From positions 1 through 39,359 of the forward strand of contig JANQEJ010000067.1 in the NCBI GenBank assembly GCA_028278425.1: DNA of 39,359 bases, given 5' to 3'. Under the pieces are notes generated by a model, which saw only the letters and a program-made list of their open reading frames with translations, did no database searches and was not told the origin of the DNA. A program made the position numbers and the translations under genes. This document shows, in pieces, positions 33,677 through 39,359 of the stretch (positions are counted from its first letter, which is position 1; the number at the start of each line of letters is the position of its first letter). The DNA comes from Planctomycetota bacterium (GTDB lineage: Bacteria > Planctomycetota > UBA1135 > GCA-002686595).

Positions 33677-34441
33677 ATGCCCAAGGAAGCCGTCCAGCGA
33701 CCCGACCTCGGGGGACCGTTCCCCGACCACATCGCGATCATCATGGACGGCAACGGCCGCTGGGCGCAGGAGCGCAACATGCGCCGCGTCTTCGGCCACC
33801 GCGAGGGCATCGCGTCGGTGCGCGAGATCACGACGGAGTGCGCGCGGATGGGGGTGAAGAGCCTGACGCTCTACGCCTTCTCCGTCGAGAACTGGAAGCG
33901 GCCGAGCGTCGAGGTGCGCTACCTGATGCGCCTCCTGCGCCGCTATCTGATCGACGAGCGCGACACGCTCATGGACAACGACGTGCGCCTGCTCGGCATC
34001 GGGCGGCTCGACGACCTGCCGGAGGGGGCCCTGCGCGAGCTGCGCCGCACCGAGGCGATCACCGCAGGCAACCGAGGCATGCTGCTCCGGCTCGCGCTCT
34101 CCTACGGGAGCCGCACCGAGCTCGCCGACGGGTTGCGCGCGCTCGTCCGCGACGCGAAGGCCGGTCTGGTCGACCCCGGGGACGTCAACGAGGAGACCCT
34201 CCGGCGTTACCTCTACGATCCGGAGACGCCCGACCCCGACCTGATGATCCGGACCGCCGGCGAGATGCGGCTCTCGAACTTCCTTCTCTGGCAGGCCTCC
34301 TATTCCGAGCTTTTCGTCGCCAACGTGTGCTGGCCGGAGTTCCGCAAGCCGCAGCTCATGGAGGCGCTGGAGGCGTACGCGCACCGCGAGCGCAAGTACG
34401 GCGGCTTGATCCAGGACCACGCCAACGAGCAGACGGCGTAG
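33677..34441 (+). CDS. uppS: Isoprenyl (undecaprenyl diphosphate) synthase
   Basis: This 254-residue cis-prenyltransferase has HIAIIMDGNGRWA (catalytic Asp24), FGHREG, LTLYAFSVENWKRP and the closing RTAGEMRLSNFLLWQASYSE. It makes the long-chain isoprenyl diphosphate carrier lipid for wall and glycan synthesis. The common RTGGEQRLSNF motif reads RTAGEMRLSNF here, a modest deviation. It begins 9 bases after purA and ends 3 bases before cdsA, the usual gene pair. Confidence 0.97.
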   Translation: MPKEAVQRPDLGGPFPDHIAIIMDGNGRWAQERNMRRVFGHREGIASVREITTECARMGVKSLTLYAFSVENWKRPSVEVRYLMRLLRRYLIDERDTLMDNDVRLLGIGRLDDLPEGALRELRRTEAITAGNRGMLLRLALSYGSRTELADGLRALVRDAKAGLVDPGDVNEETLRRYLYDPETPDPDLMIRTAGEMRLSNFLLWQASYSELFVANVCWPEFRKPQLMEALEAYAHRERKYGGLIQDHANEQTA

Positions 34442-34444
34442 CCC

Positions 34445-35275
34445 TTGGCGAGCGTCGCGCGACGGACGGTCACCGGCTTCGCGATCGGCGCGGGTTGCGC
34501 GCTTCTTCTGTGGCTCGACACCCTCACCGACGCGGGGTACGTCCTCTGGAGCGCGATCCCCGTGCTCGCCCTCGTCTCGGTCTGGGAGCTCGCGCGCATG
34601 GGAGAGCTCGCCGGGCGACGGCTCGAGCTCTCCTTCGGCCTCGCCGCCATCTCCGCCTTCGGGCTCCTCTTCTGGTTCGACCGGCTCGGGGTCGGGGACG
34701 AGCCGACGCGACGCCTCGGGCTCCTCTACCTCGCGGCGGCTCTCGTCTGCGCCCTGGTCCAGGGGATCACCGGACCGCGGGCGCGGCTCGCGTACCACGC
34801 GGGCCTCGCCGCCTGGGTGATCGCGCCCTTCGCCGGTCTGATCCCGTTCACGCTCGAGAGCGGCCACCGCGCGCTCGTCGCCCTGATCGTGCTCTCCAAG
34901 GTGGGGGACGTGTTCGGCTACTACGTGGGTCGCAAGCTCGGCCGCACGCACCCCTTCCCGAACCTGAGCAAGGGCAAGACGACCGCCGGCTGCGTCGCGT
35001 CGCTCGTCGCCGGGACGGTCTTCGGCGGCGGGCTCTCGCTGGCGGGACTCCTGCCGGAGGGCTCGCTCGGGATCCTCGGCGGGTTCCTCGCCGGGTTCGT
35101 CCTCAACGTCTGCGCCCAGGGCGGCGACCTGCTCGAGAGCTGGGTCAAGCGCCGCGCCGGCGTGAAGGACTCCGGCCGCCTGATGGGCGCGTCGGGCGGG
35201 TTGCTCGACGTCGTGGACAGCCTCCTCTTGACGGTGCCGGCCGCCGTGGTGCTGTGGTCGTGGATCTTCCGGTGA
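34445..35275 (+). CDS. cdsA: Phosphatidate cytidylyltransferase
   Basis: This 276-residue membrane protein has about 7-8 hydrophobic segments and the CdsA C-terminal signature. [20 protein letters not shown] is followed by a form of the SPKKT block ([14 protein letters not shown]) and [20 protein letters not shown]. It makes CDP-diacylglycerol from phosphatidate and CTP. The SPKKTxEG motif is divergent (SKGKTTAG). The TTG start sits 3 bases after the uppS stop. The first residues are [16 protein letters not shown], consistent with an N-in membrane segment. Confidence 0.93.
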   Translation: MASVARRTVTGFAIGAGCALLLWLDTLTDAGYVLWSAIPVLALVSVWELARMGELAGRRLELSFGLAAISAFGLLFWFDRLGVGDEPTRRLGLLYLAAALVCALVQGITGPRARLAYHAGLAAWVIAPFAGLIPFTLESGHRALVALIVLSKVGDVFGYYVGRKLGRTHPFPNLSKGKTTAGCVASLVAGTVFGGGLSLAGLLPEGSLGILGGFLAGFVLNVCAQGGDLLESWVKRRAGVKDSGRLMGASGGLLDVVDSLLLTVPAAVVLWSWIFR

Positions 35276-35297
35276 CCCCTGTTACGCTGCTCTCCCC

Positions 35298-36359
35298 TTG
35301 ATCGAGGCTACCATTCCCCTGCGTTCCCACGACGAGGCCATCCTCGTCCTCGGTCCCTACGACCGCCACGCGAAGCTGCTCCGGCAGGAGCTCGACATCG
35401 AGATCTACACGCGCGGCGGGAACCTGCGGTTGAAGGGCGTCGACGGCGACGTGGCCGAGGCGAAGCGGCGCGTGGAGCATCTGCTCGGAAAGTTCCGCAA
35501 GAAGCGCGACCTCGACCAGCGGGAGATCGAGACGATCCTGGTCGCGTCGAGCGAGCCCGACGGCTCGCCGCCCGCCGGCGCACCCGCGTCCGCGGCCGCG
35601 GACGTGCGCCCCGGCGCGGGCAACGGCGGCGCGGGCGTCGCGCGCTCGCGCAGCCAGGCGCAGTCGCAGAGCTTCTACGCCGGCGGAACGCCGGCCACCG
35701 GCATGCGCGTGCGCTCGGTCGAGCCGCGGAGCGAGAACCAGAGGCGCTACCTCGAGGCGGTCGAGGAGCACTCGCTCACCTTCGCGCTCGGCGTCGCGGG
35801 AACCGGCAAGACGTTCCTCGCCGTCGCCTCCGCCGTTCGCGCGCTGCGCAACGGCGAGTGCCGGCGGCTGGTCATCACGCGACCCGTCGTTGAGGCGGGC
35901 GAGAGCCTGGGCTTCCTGCCCGGCGACCTGCAGGCCAAGCTCAACCCGTACCTGCGGCCGATCTACGACGCCCTCCACGAGCTGATGCAGTTCGAGGACG
36001 TCATGCGACTGGAGGAGGCGGGCGTGATCGAGGTAGCGCCGCTGGCCTACATGCGCGGCCGGACGCTCGCCCACTCGTTCGTCATCCTGGACGAGGCGCA
36101 GAACACCACCGTGCCGCAGATGAAGATGTTCCTCACCCGGCTCGGCGAGGGCTCGCGCATGGTGGTGACCGGCGACCCGACGCAGTCGGACCTCGAGGGG
36201 CGCGGGCGCAACGGCTTCATCGACGCGGTGCGCCGCCTGCGGGGCTTCGCGGGGGTGGCCGCGATCGAGTTCAGCGGCAAGGACATCGTCCGCCATCCGC
36301 TGGTCCAGAAGATCGTCAAGGCCTACGAGGGGCCGCCGCCGCCCCGGGACGGCCGCTGA
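35298..36359 (+). CDS. phoH: PhoH-like ATPase
   Basis: The 353-residue protein has an N-terminal nucleic-acid-binding-like segment (about 1-80, [14 protein letters not shown]). A Pro/Ala-rich linker (about 88-140) follows, then the PhoH ATPase core with Walker A GVAGTGKT (165-172), [20 protein letters not shown], Walker B FVILDEAQ (261-268) and [11 protein letters not shown]. PhoH proteins are linked to RNA metabolism, and the neighbouring ybeY is a conserved partner. The TTG start lies 22 bases after cdsA. A TACGCT hexamer (35283-35288) ends 9 bases before it, the same geometry as at purA. Confidence 0.95.
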   Translation: MIEATIPLRSHDEAILVLGPYDRHAKLLRQELDIEIYTRGGNLRLKGVDGDVAEAKRRVEHLLGKFRKKRDLDQREIETILVASSEPDGSPPAGAPASAAADVRPGAGNGGAGVARSRSQAQSQSFYAGGTPATGMRVRSVEPRSENQRRYLEAVEEHSLTFALGVAGTGKTFLAVASAVRALRNGECRRLVITRPVVEAGESLGFLPGDLQAKLNPYLRPIYDALHELMQFEDVMRLEEAGVIEVAPLAYMRGRTLAHSFVILDEAQNTTVPQMKMFLTRLGEGSRMVVTGDPTQSDLEGRGRNGFIDAVRRLRGFAGVAAIEFSGKDIVRHPLVQKIVKAYEGPPPPRDGR

Positions 36360-36393
36360 GCCCGATGCCGGCGCCGCCCGCCGCCTGACCGCG

Positions 36394-36837
36394 ATGGCCG
36401 CGATCGCCTGGGAGACCGAAGACCGCCCCCTGGGGGACGCCGAGGTCGAGGCCGCGCTCGACGCCGCCCTCGAGCACGGCGGGCGGCCGGGGCTCGCCCT
36501 CGGCGTGGTGTTCGTCGACGACGCGCGCCTCGCCGCGCTCCACGCGGAGACCCTGGGCGATCCGTCGCCCACCGACGTGATCACGTTCGACCTCGGCGAG
36601 GAGGGCGGCGGACCCGCCGGCGAGCTTTGGGTCAGCGTGGAGCGGGCCCGGACGGTCGCCGCCGAGCGCGGCGTGCCGGTGGCGCGGGAGCTCGCCCTGT
36701 ATCTGGTCCACGGCGCGCTTCACCTTTGCGGCTTCGACGATCGCGAGGACGCGGACCGCGCGCGGATGCGGGCGGCGGAAGCGCGCGTGCTCGAAGTCCT
36801 CGGCTATCCGCCCGACGCGCTGCCGCACGACGCCTGA
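36394..36837 (+). CDS. ybeY: YbeY-type endoribonuclease/rRNA maturation factor, variant metal site
   Basis: The 147-residue protein has PTDVITFDL (59-67), GELWVSVERA and the metal motif HGALHLCGFDD. YbeY normally binds zinc through three His in HGxxHLxGxDH. Here the first two are His106 and His110, but the third position is Asp116. An Asp can bind metal, so activity is not excluded. The family acts in 16S rRNA 3'-end maturation and ribosome quality control. Its position after phoH is the conserved order. The ATG is 35 bases after the phoH stop with no clear ribosome binding site. Confidence 0.92.
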   Translation: MAAIAWETEDRPLGDAEVEAALDAALEHGGRPGLALGVVFVDDARLAALHAETLGDPSPTDVITFDLGEEGGGPAGELWVSVERARTVAAERGVPVARELALYLVHGALHLCGFDDREDADRARMRAAEARVLEVLGYPPDALPHDA

Positions 36838-37137
36838 TCGTTCCCTGGTGGCAGGACCAGCGGACGGGAGGCCCTCTTTCTCCGATTTTCTCGCCACTTT
36901 TTTTCGGCTGTGGAAAACGGCGTGGCGGTGCGTGCTCCCGCGCGAAGTCGTGCGCCATTCGGCGAATGCCTCCGCTGTTCCGAGGTCTGTGCGTTCTCCA
37001 CTCGAGTGGGCAACGCTTCGCCGGAAGCCCGAGCGCTCGCAAGCCGCTTGATTCGCGTTCCGGTTTCCGTACTTCAAAGCTGCGGACGAGCTCTGCGAGA
37101 CCATGCCGAGGGAGGATTCAGCAGCGGAGTCGTGGGG
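36838..37137. other. Intergenic stretch before the sigma factor
   Basis: No convincing protein is seen. A 7-base T-run (36898-36904) is followed by CTGTGGAAAA (36908-36917), which resembles a DnaA-box-like sequence, but a single weak match means little. A 12-codon reading frame (37103-37141) ends across the sigma factor's GTG. The stretch probably carries the upstream control region of the sigma gene. Confidence 0.4.
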
Positions 37138-37929
37138 GTGATCTCCGGCGGAACACCGCGCAAGGAGGAGGCGCGCACGAGCGCGTTCCTGCCGATCCTC
37201 TGGGAGGCCTACTGGCAGGACCCGGTCGACCAGAAGCGCAACCGCCTGGTCGAGGCGTACCAGCACCTCGTCGAGGAGGTCGTGCGCCGTTTCGCCGCGC
37301 GCCTGCCGCGCACGATCGACCGCGGCGACCTGCGCACCGCGGCCAACGTCGGTCTGATGTCGGCGGTGTCGAGCTTCGACCCCGGGCGCGGCGTGCGCTT
37401 CGAGTCCTACTGTGAGATGCGGGTCCGGGGCGCGCTCCTCGACGAGCTCCGCACCCAGGACTGGCTGCCCCGCCCCTGGCGGCAGAAGATCGAGCTCCAG
37501 AAGCGCACGGTGGCGCGCCTGCGGTCCGAGCTGAACCGCGAGCCCCGCGACGAGGAGGTCGCGCGGGCGATGCAGTTCACGCTGAGCGATTACGAGCAGC
37601 TCTTCGGCACCGGCCTCCCCGGCACGCCCAGCGGCTCGATGCCCAACCAGGACAGCGCCGAGGAGGCGGCCCAGGGGCTGGAGGTCGTCGCCGACACGCG
37701 CAACGACGCCCCCGGCGAGCGGCTGACGCGCGAGGAGCTCCTGCGGCTCGTCGCCCAGAAGCTGAGCGAGCAGGAGTACCGCATCGTCTACCTCAAGTAC
37801 TGGGAGGAGCTCCCGATGCGGGAGATCGGCGAGGTGATGGGGCTCTCCGAATCGCGGGTCTGCAAGATCCACGCGCGGCTGCTCGAGCGGCTCAAGGACC
37901 GCTTCCGCGTCAACGTCGCGGAGGAGTAG
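37138..37929 (+). CDS. RNA polymerase sigma factor, FliA/WhiG-like
   Basis: The 263-residue protein has sigma-70 region 2 (about 35-105: RLVEAYQHLVEEVVRRFAAR, DLRTAANVGLMSAVSSFDPG, RFESYCEMRVRGALLDELR). Region 3 lies at about 110-160 (PRPWRQKIELQKRTVARL) and region 4 at about 200-258, with YLKYWEELPMREIGEVMGLS and SRVCKIHARL. The RGALLDELR and order of regions fit the FliA/WhiG alternative group, which directs motility or developmental genes. GTG 37138 is preferred because GGAG (37126-37129) lies 8 bases upstream; GTG 37132 is also possible. A strong hairpin follows the gene. Which promoters it reads is unknown. Confidence 0.9.
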   Translation: MISGGTPRKEEARTSAFLPILWEAYWQDPVDQKRNRLVEAYQHLVEEVVRRFAARLPRTIDRGDLRTAANVGLMSAVSSFDPGRGVRFESYCEMRVRGALLDELRTQDWLPRPWRQKIELQKRTVARLRSELNREPRDEEVARAMQFTLSDYEQLFGTGLPGTPSGSMPNQDSAEEAAQGLEVVADTRNDAPGERLTREELLRLVAQKLSEQEYRIVYLKYWEELPMREIGEVMGLSESRVCKIHARLLERLKDRFRVNVAEE

Positions 37930-37931
37930 CC

Positions 37932-37970
37932 AAAAAAAATGAGGGCACGGGGCGCGGCCCGTACCCTCAT
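37932..37970 (-). terminator. Intrinsic terminator for leftward transcription
   Basis: A 13-bp stem with one mismatch (37939-37951 with 37958-37970, GCGCGG loop) is flanked on its left by eight A. Read leftward this is a hairpin followed by U8, the textbook intrinsic terminator. For the rightward sigma gene the hairpin could only be a 3' stem without a T-run. It marks the end of a leftward transcript for which no protein gene is evident. Confidence 0.8.
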
Positions 37971-38377
37971 CTCCCGCTCGCTGCCCGCCGAGACGCGGGC
38001 TGATCGCGGTGCATCAGTTCACACCGAGGCACTCCCCATCGCGATCTTCTCAGTCCCCATTGAGATTCGAGCGGGAAGGCGGCCGCGACCCCAGGTCCCC
38101 ATCCGGGATCGGGCGCCGGTCCCCCTCCGCGGAGCACCGTCCGGTCTGGTCCCCACCAACCGAACGGCGCGTTCTCTTCCTCCCTCGACTTCCGATGCGG
38201 CGAAGGCGGATGCGAAGGCGTGTAAGGGGCGAACGCCGATCTCGTTCAGGAAGAGCACCCGGGAGGCGCAGGCAAGTCGAGGATGCTGCCGCCCCCAATT
38301 CGGAGTTCCGTGCTCGCTCATCCCATCCGGCATCGTCATGGCGTTCGCTCTGGAGCTGCGCGCGCCGGGAGAGGATC

Positions 38378-38407
38378 CCGTCCCGGGTCCCGAAGGACCC
38401 GGGACGG
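38378..38407 (-). promoter_or_regulatory. 13-bp UUCG hairpin downstream of the riboswitch
   Basis: CCGTCCCGGGTCC (plus-strand 38378-38390) is perfectly complementary to 38395-38407. Read leftward the loop is UUCG, an exceptionally stable tetraloop; read rightward it is CGAA. This supports leftward transcription. It is not followed by a U-run, so it is not an obvious terminator. Confidence 0.6.
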
Positions 38408-38502
38408 TCCGGATGGGAAGAAAACGGCTTCTCATCCAGGCGTCCAATCTCCGAAGCGGGACACAGTCCCGGTTGCCCCTCGGATGACGTCCTGGTGAGG
38501 AA

Positions 38503-38592
38503 CGACGACGTTCGGCAGCTCGGCTGCCCCGAAGGGCCCGTGGCTTTGCGTCCCGGCCTTTCGACCGGTTTGCCTTTGTCGTGTCATCGTCG
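38503..38592 (-). promoter_or_regulatory. Cyclic di-GMP-I (GEMM-I) riboswitch aptamer
   Basis: On the minus strand the hallmark GEMM-I elements occur in order. GGCAAACC (38574-38567) comes first, then a 6-bp stem with a GAAA tetraloop, then GGACGCAAAGCC. A second stem closed by UUCG follows, and finally GGCAGCCGAGCUGCC ending at 38514. An outer closing stem pairs 38585-38592 with 38503-38510 (8 bp, one wobble). The GAAA loop and GCAAAGCC core are the parts that dock and bind c-di-GMP in the family. The aptamer faces left, away from the beta-helix gene, and no recognised gene lies on its side before the U8 terminator. The expression platform is not evident. Confidence 0.9.
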
Positions 38593-38602
38593 GGAGCGCG
38601 GA

Positions 38603-38630
38603 ACCATACCTTCGAAATCGCAATGGGCAA
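38603..38630 (-). promoter_or_regulatory. Candidate promoter of the riboswitch transcript
   Basis: Read leftward, TTGCCC (38630-38625) and TATGGT (38608-38603) are 16 bases apart, placing the start near 38597, just before the aptamer's outer stem. The -35 hexamer and spacing equal those proposed for rpsO. The -35 overlaps an imperfect palindrome (38627-38652). Confidence 0.5.
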
Positions 38631-38652
38631 ATCGACGTAGCTACGGATTTGC
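38627..38652. promoter_or_regulatory. Imperfect palindrome overlapping the leftward -35
   Basis: GCAAATC...CGTAG and CTACG...GATTTGC form a 12-bp inverted repeat with a 2-base bulge and a central GTAGCTAC palindrome. Its position between the leftward RNA and the rightward beta-helix gene suggests an operator or divergent control site. No cognate regulator is identifiable. Confidence 0.4.
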
Positions 38653-38766
38653 AGAACGAGCGCAATTCGATTGCTCCCAAGGACTTCGGTCGCGCGGCAA
38701 CGTTTTCCACCCCGCCGCACGGGGCCGCCGTGCGTCTTCCCGGCAAAGCCCCCACAGGAGGAAGAC

Positions 38767-39359
38767 ATGCACGCGAAGCTCACCGCGCTCGTCCTGACGT
38801 CCTTTCTTTCCGCTCCGCTCGCCGCACAAGGCCAGGTTCTCGTGGTCGACGACGACGGAGGGCCCGGAGTCGACTTCACGAACCCGCAGGACGCGATCGA
38901 CGCGGCCTCGGACGGCGACACGGTTCTGATCGAGGACGGCGAGTACGCATGGAGCTTCCCCGCGCCCGCGACGATCGACGTCAACGGGAAGGCGCTGGTG
39001 ATCGCGGCCTCCTCGAGCGGGAAGGTGACGATCCGTTGCGGCAGCTTCGCGCCCGGCCTGCGGGTCACCGGGATCGCGCCGGGGCAGACCGTCGTCGTCC
39101 GCGGGCTCTTCTTCGAGCTCTCGGACGTGCCCTTCCCCGACGGCGCGACCCTGGTCGGCGTGTACGGCAACGAGGGTGACGTGCGCATCGAAGCGTGCGA
39201 GCTGAACGCGATCACCGCCGGGGCTGGGGGCGGGGGCGGCTTTCCGCCGGCGCTCCACGTCATCGACTCGGACGCCGTCACCTTCACGCGCGGCGTCGTG
39301 TTCACGACGGACCCGGTGAGCCCGGCGGTCCGGCTGCAGGACTCGGACGTGTCGTTCTA
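38767..39359 (+). CDS. Secreted right-handed beta-helix-type protein, 3' end outside window
   Basis: The frame stays open for 197 codons to the edge. The start is a signal peptide (MHAKLTALVLTSFLSAPLAA). The mature part begins LVVDDDGGPGVDFTNPQDAI, then DAASDGDTVLIEDGEY, the common opening of parallel beta-helix (pectate-lyase-like/NosD-like) repeat proteins. Later strands read TVVVRGLFFELSD and GDVRIEACELNAI. Many such secreted proteins bind or cleave polysaccharides, but no catalytic residue can be assigned. AGGAGG (38756-38761) lies 5 bases before the ATG. The leader can form a stem (38734-38740 with 38760-38766) that borders the start codon and takes up part of the ribosome binding site. 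Confidence 0.85.
   Translation, partial: MHAKLTALVLTSFLSAPLAAQGQVLVVDDDGGPGVDFTNPQDAIDAASDGDTVLIEDGEYAWSFPAPATIDVNGKALVIAASSSGKVTIRCGSFAPGLRVTGIAPGQTVVVRGLFFELSDVPFPDGATLVGVYGNEGDVRIEACELNAITAGAGGGGGFPPALHVIDSDAVTFTRGVVFTTDPVSPAVRLQDSDVSF

Larger units (their letters stand above)
37932..38597 (-). ncRNA. Candidate leftward RNA headed by a c-di-GMP-I riboswitch
   Basis: Read leftward, a promoter (38603-38630), a GEMM-I aptamer (38503-38592), a 13-bp UUCG hairpin (38378-38407) and a U8 terminator (37932-37970) delimit an RNA of about 660 bases. The longest internal reading frame on this strand starts near 38340 and ends at 38019. It gives a compositionally odd Arg/Gly-rich sequence with no recognised domain or good ribosome binding site, so I do not call it a gene. 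The distal part repeats GGGGA-containing elements (AUGGGGAC-like, between about 38055 and 38155). It may be a noncoding RNA or a leader for a small unrecognised protein. Confidence 0.5.

Noticed and set aside
36908..36917. DnaA box and possible replication origin
   Set aside because: A single partial match (CTGTGGAAAA) without a cluster, AT-rich unwinding region or dnaA/dnaN genes.
38019..38342. Leftward frame of about 107 codons beneath the riboswitch
   Set aside because: No ribosome binding site, odd Arg/Gly/Met-rich composition with repeated MGT phrases and no recognisable domain. It is kept only as a possibility within the candidate RNA.
38735..38752. Possible second, rightward GEMM motif (GGCAAAGCCCCCAC)
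   Set aside because: It resembles only the 3' core; the GGCAAACC arm and GAAA-capped stem are missing on this strand.
1..39359. CRISPR arrays or rRNA genes
   Set aside because: No regularly spaced direct repeats and no conserved rRNA segments were seen.

Overview
The window is mostly very GC-rich, with dense coding, many GTG/TTG starts and many secreted proteins or lipoproteins with Ig-like, TPR or beta-helix folds. Together with a bacterial microcompartment (BMC) locus and the style of the surface proteins, this suggests a Planctomycetota-type genome (PVC group). That placement is an inference from gene content; no rRNA is present to confirm it.

Layout. (1) 1-2075: an accessory-looking, less GC-rich left edge with the first codons of an IS transposase (minus strand) and a divergent pyruvate kinase-like gene. 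(2) 2277-6224 (minus): a very large secreted IPT/Ig-like/beta-propeller protein. (3) 6366-13055: a compact BMC operon with its own promoter and tandem end hairpins. It encodes two BMC-H hexamer proteins, a CoA-acylating aldehyde dehydrogenase with an unusual Cys-rich tail, a divergent tandem-domain shell protein, two BMC-P pentamer proteins and a PduT-like tandem shell protein. These are followed by two proteins carrying an EutQ/EutT-like N-terminal segment (one fused to a UPF0237-type ACT domain) and a UPF0210/DUF711 protein. (4) 13177-16659: an HD-GYP response regulator, an MFS transporter and a P-loop NTPase. (5) 16656-20323 (minus): two paralogous exported TPR proteins. (6) 20547-24250: two lipoproteins. 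(7) 24282-26981: rpsO-pnp with promoter and terminator. (8) 27190-32371: a small exported protein, a secretin lipoprotein, a GspK-like protein and a solitary hydantoinase B-family protein. (9) 32384-37929: a housekeeping run purA-uppS-cdsA-phoH-ybeY and a FliA/WhiG-type sigma factor. (10) 37932-38630: an apparently gene-free stretch that, read leftward, carries a promoter, a clear c-di-GMP-I (GEMM-I) riboswitch aptamer, a UUCG hairpin and a U8 intrinsic terminator. (11) 38767-39359: the start of a secreted beta-helix protein running off the right edge.

Two systems deserve attention. The BMC locus has shell genes and an acylating aldehyde dehydrogenase but, within the window, no phosphotransacylase, alcohol dehydrogenase, aldolase, diol dehydratase or glycyl radical enzyme. 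The enzyme-sized proteins in its distal half are instead a UPF0237/UPF0210 pair, with the ACT partner carrying what looks like a BMC-associated N-terminal segment. The UPF0210 protein (PFL-like fold, function unknown) is therefore a candidate core component of an uncharacterised metabolosome. The second is the GEMM-I riboswitch at the head of a leftward transcript with no convincing protein, divergent from the beta-helix gene. It may be a c-di-GMP-responsive noncoding RNA, and the window also encodes an HD-GYP regulator of the family that degrades c-di-GMP.
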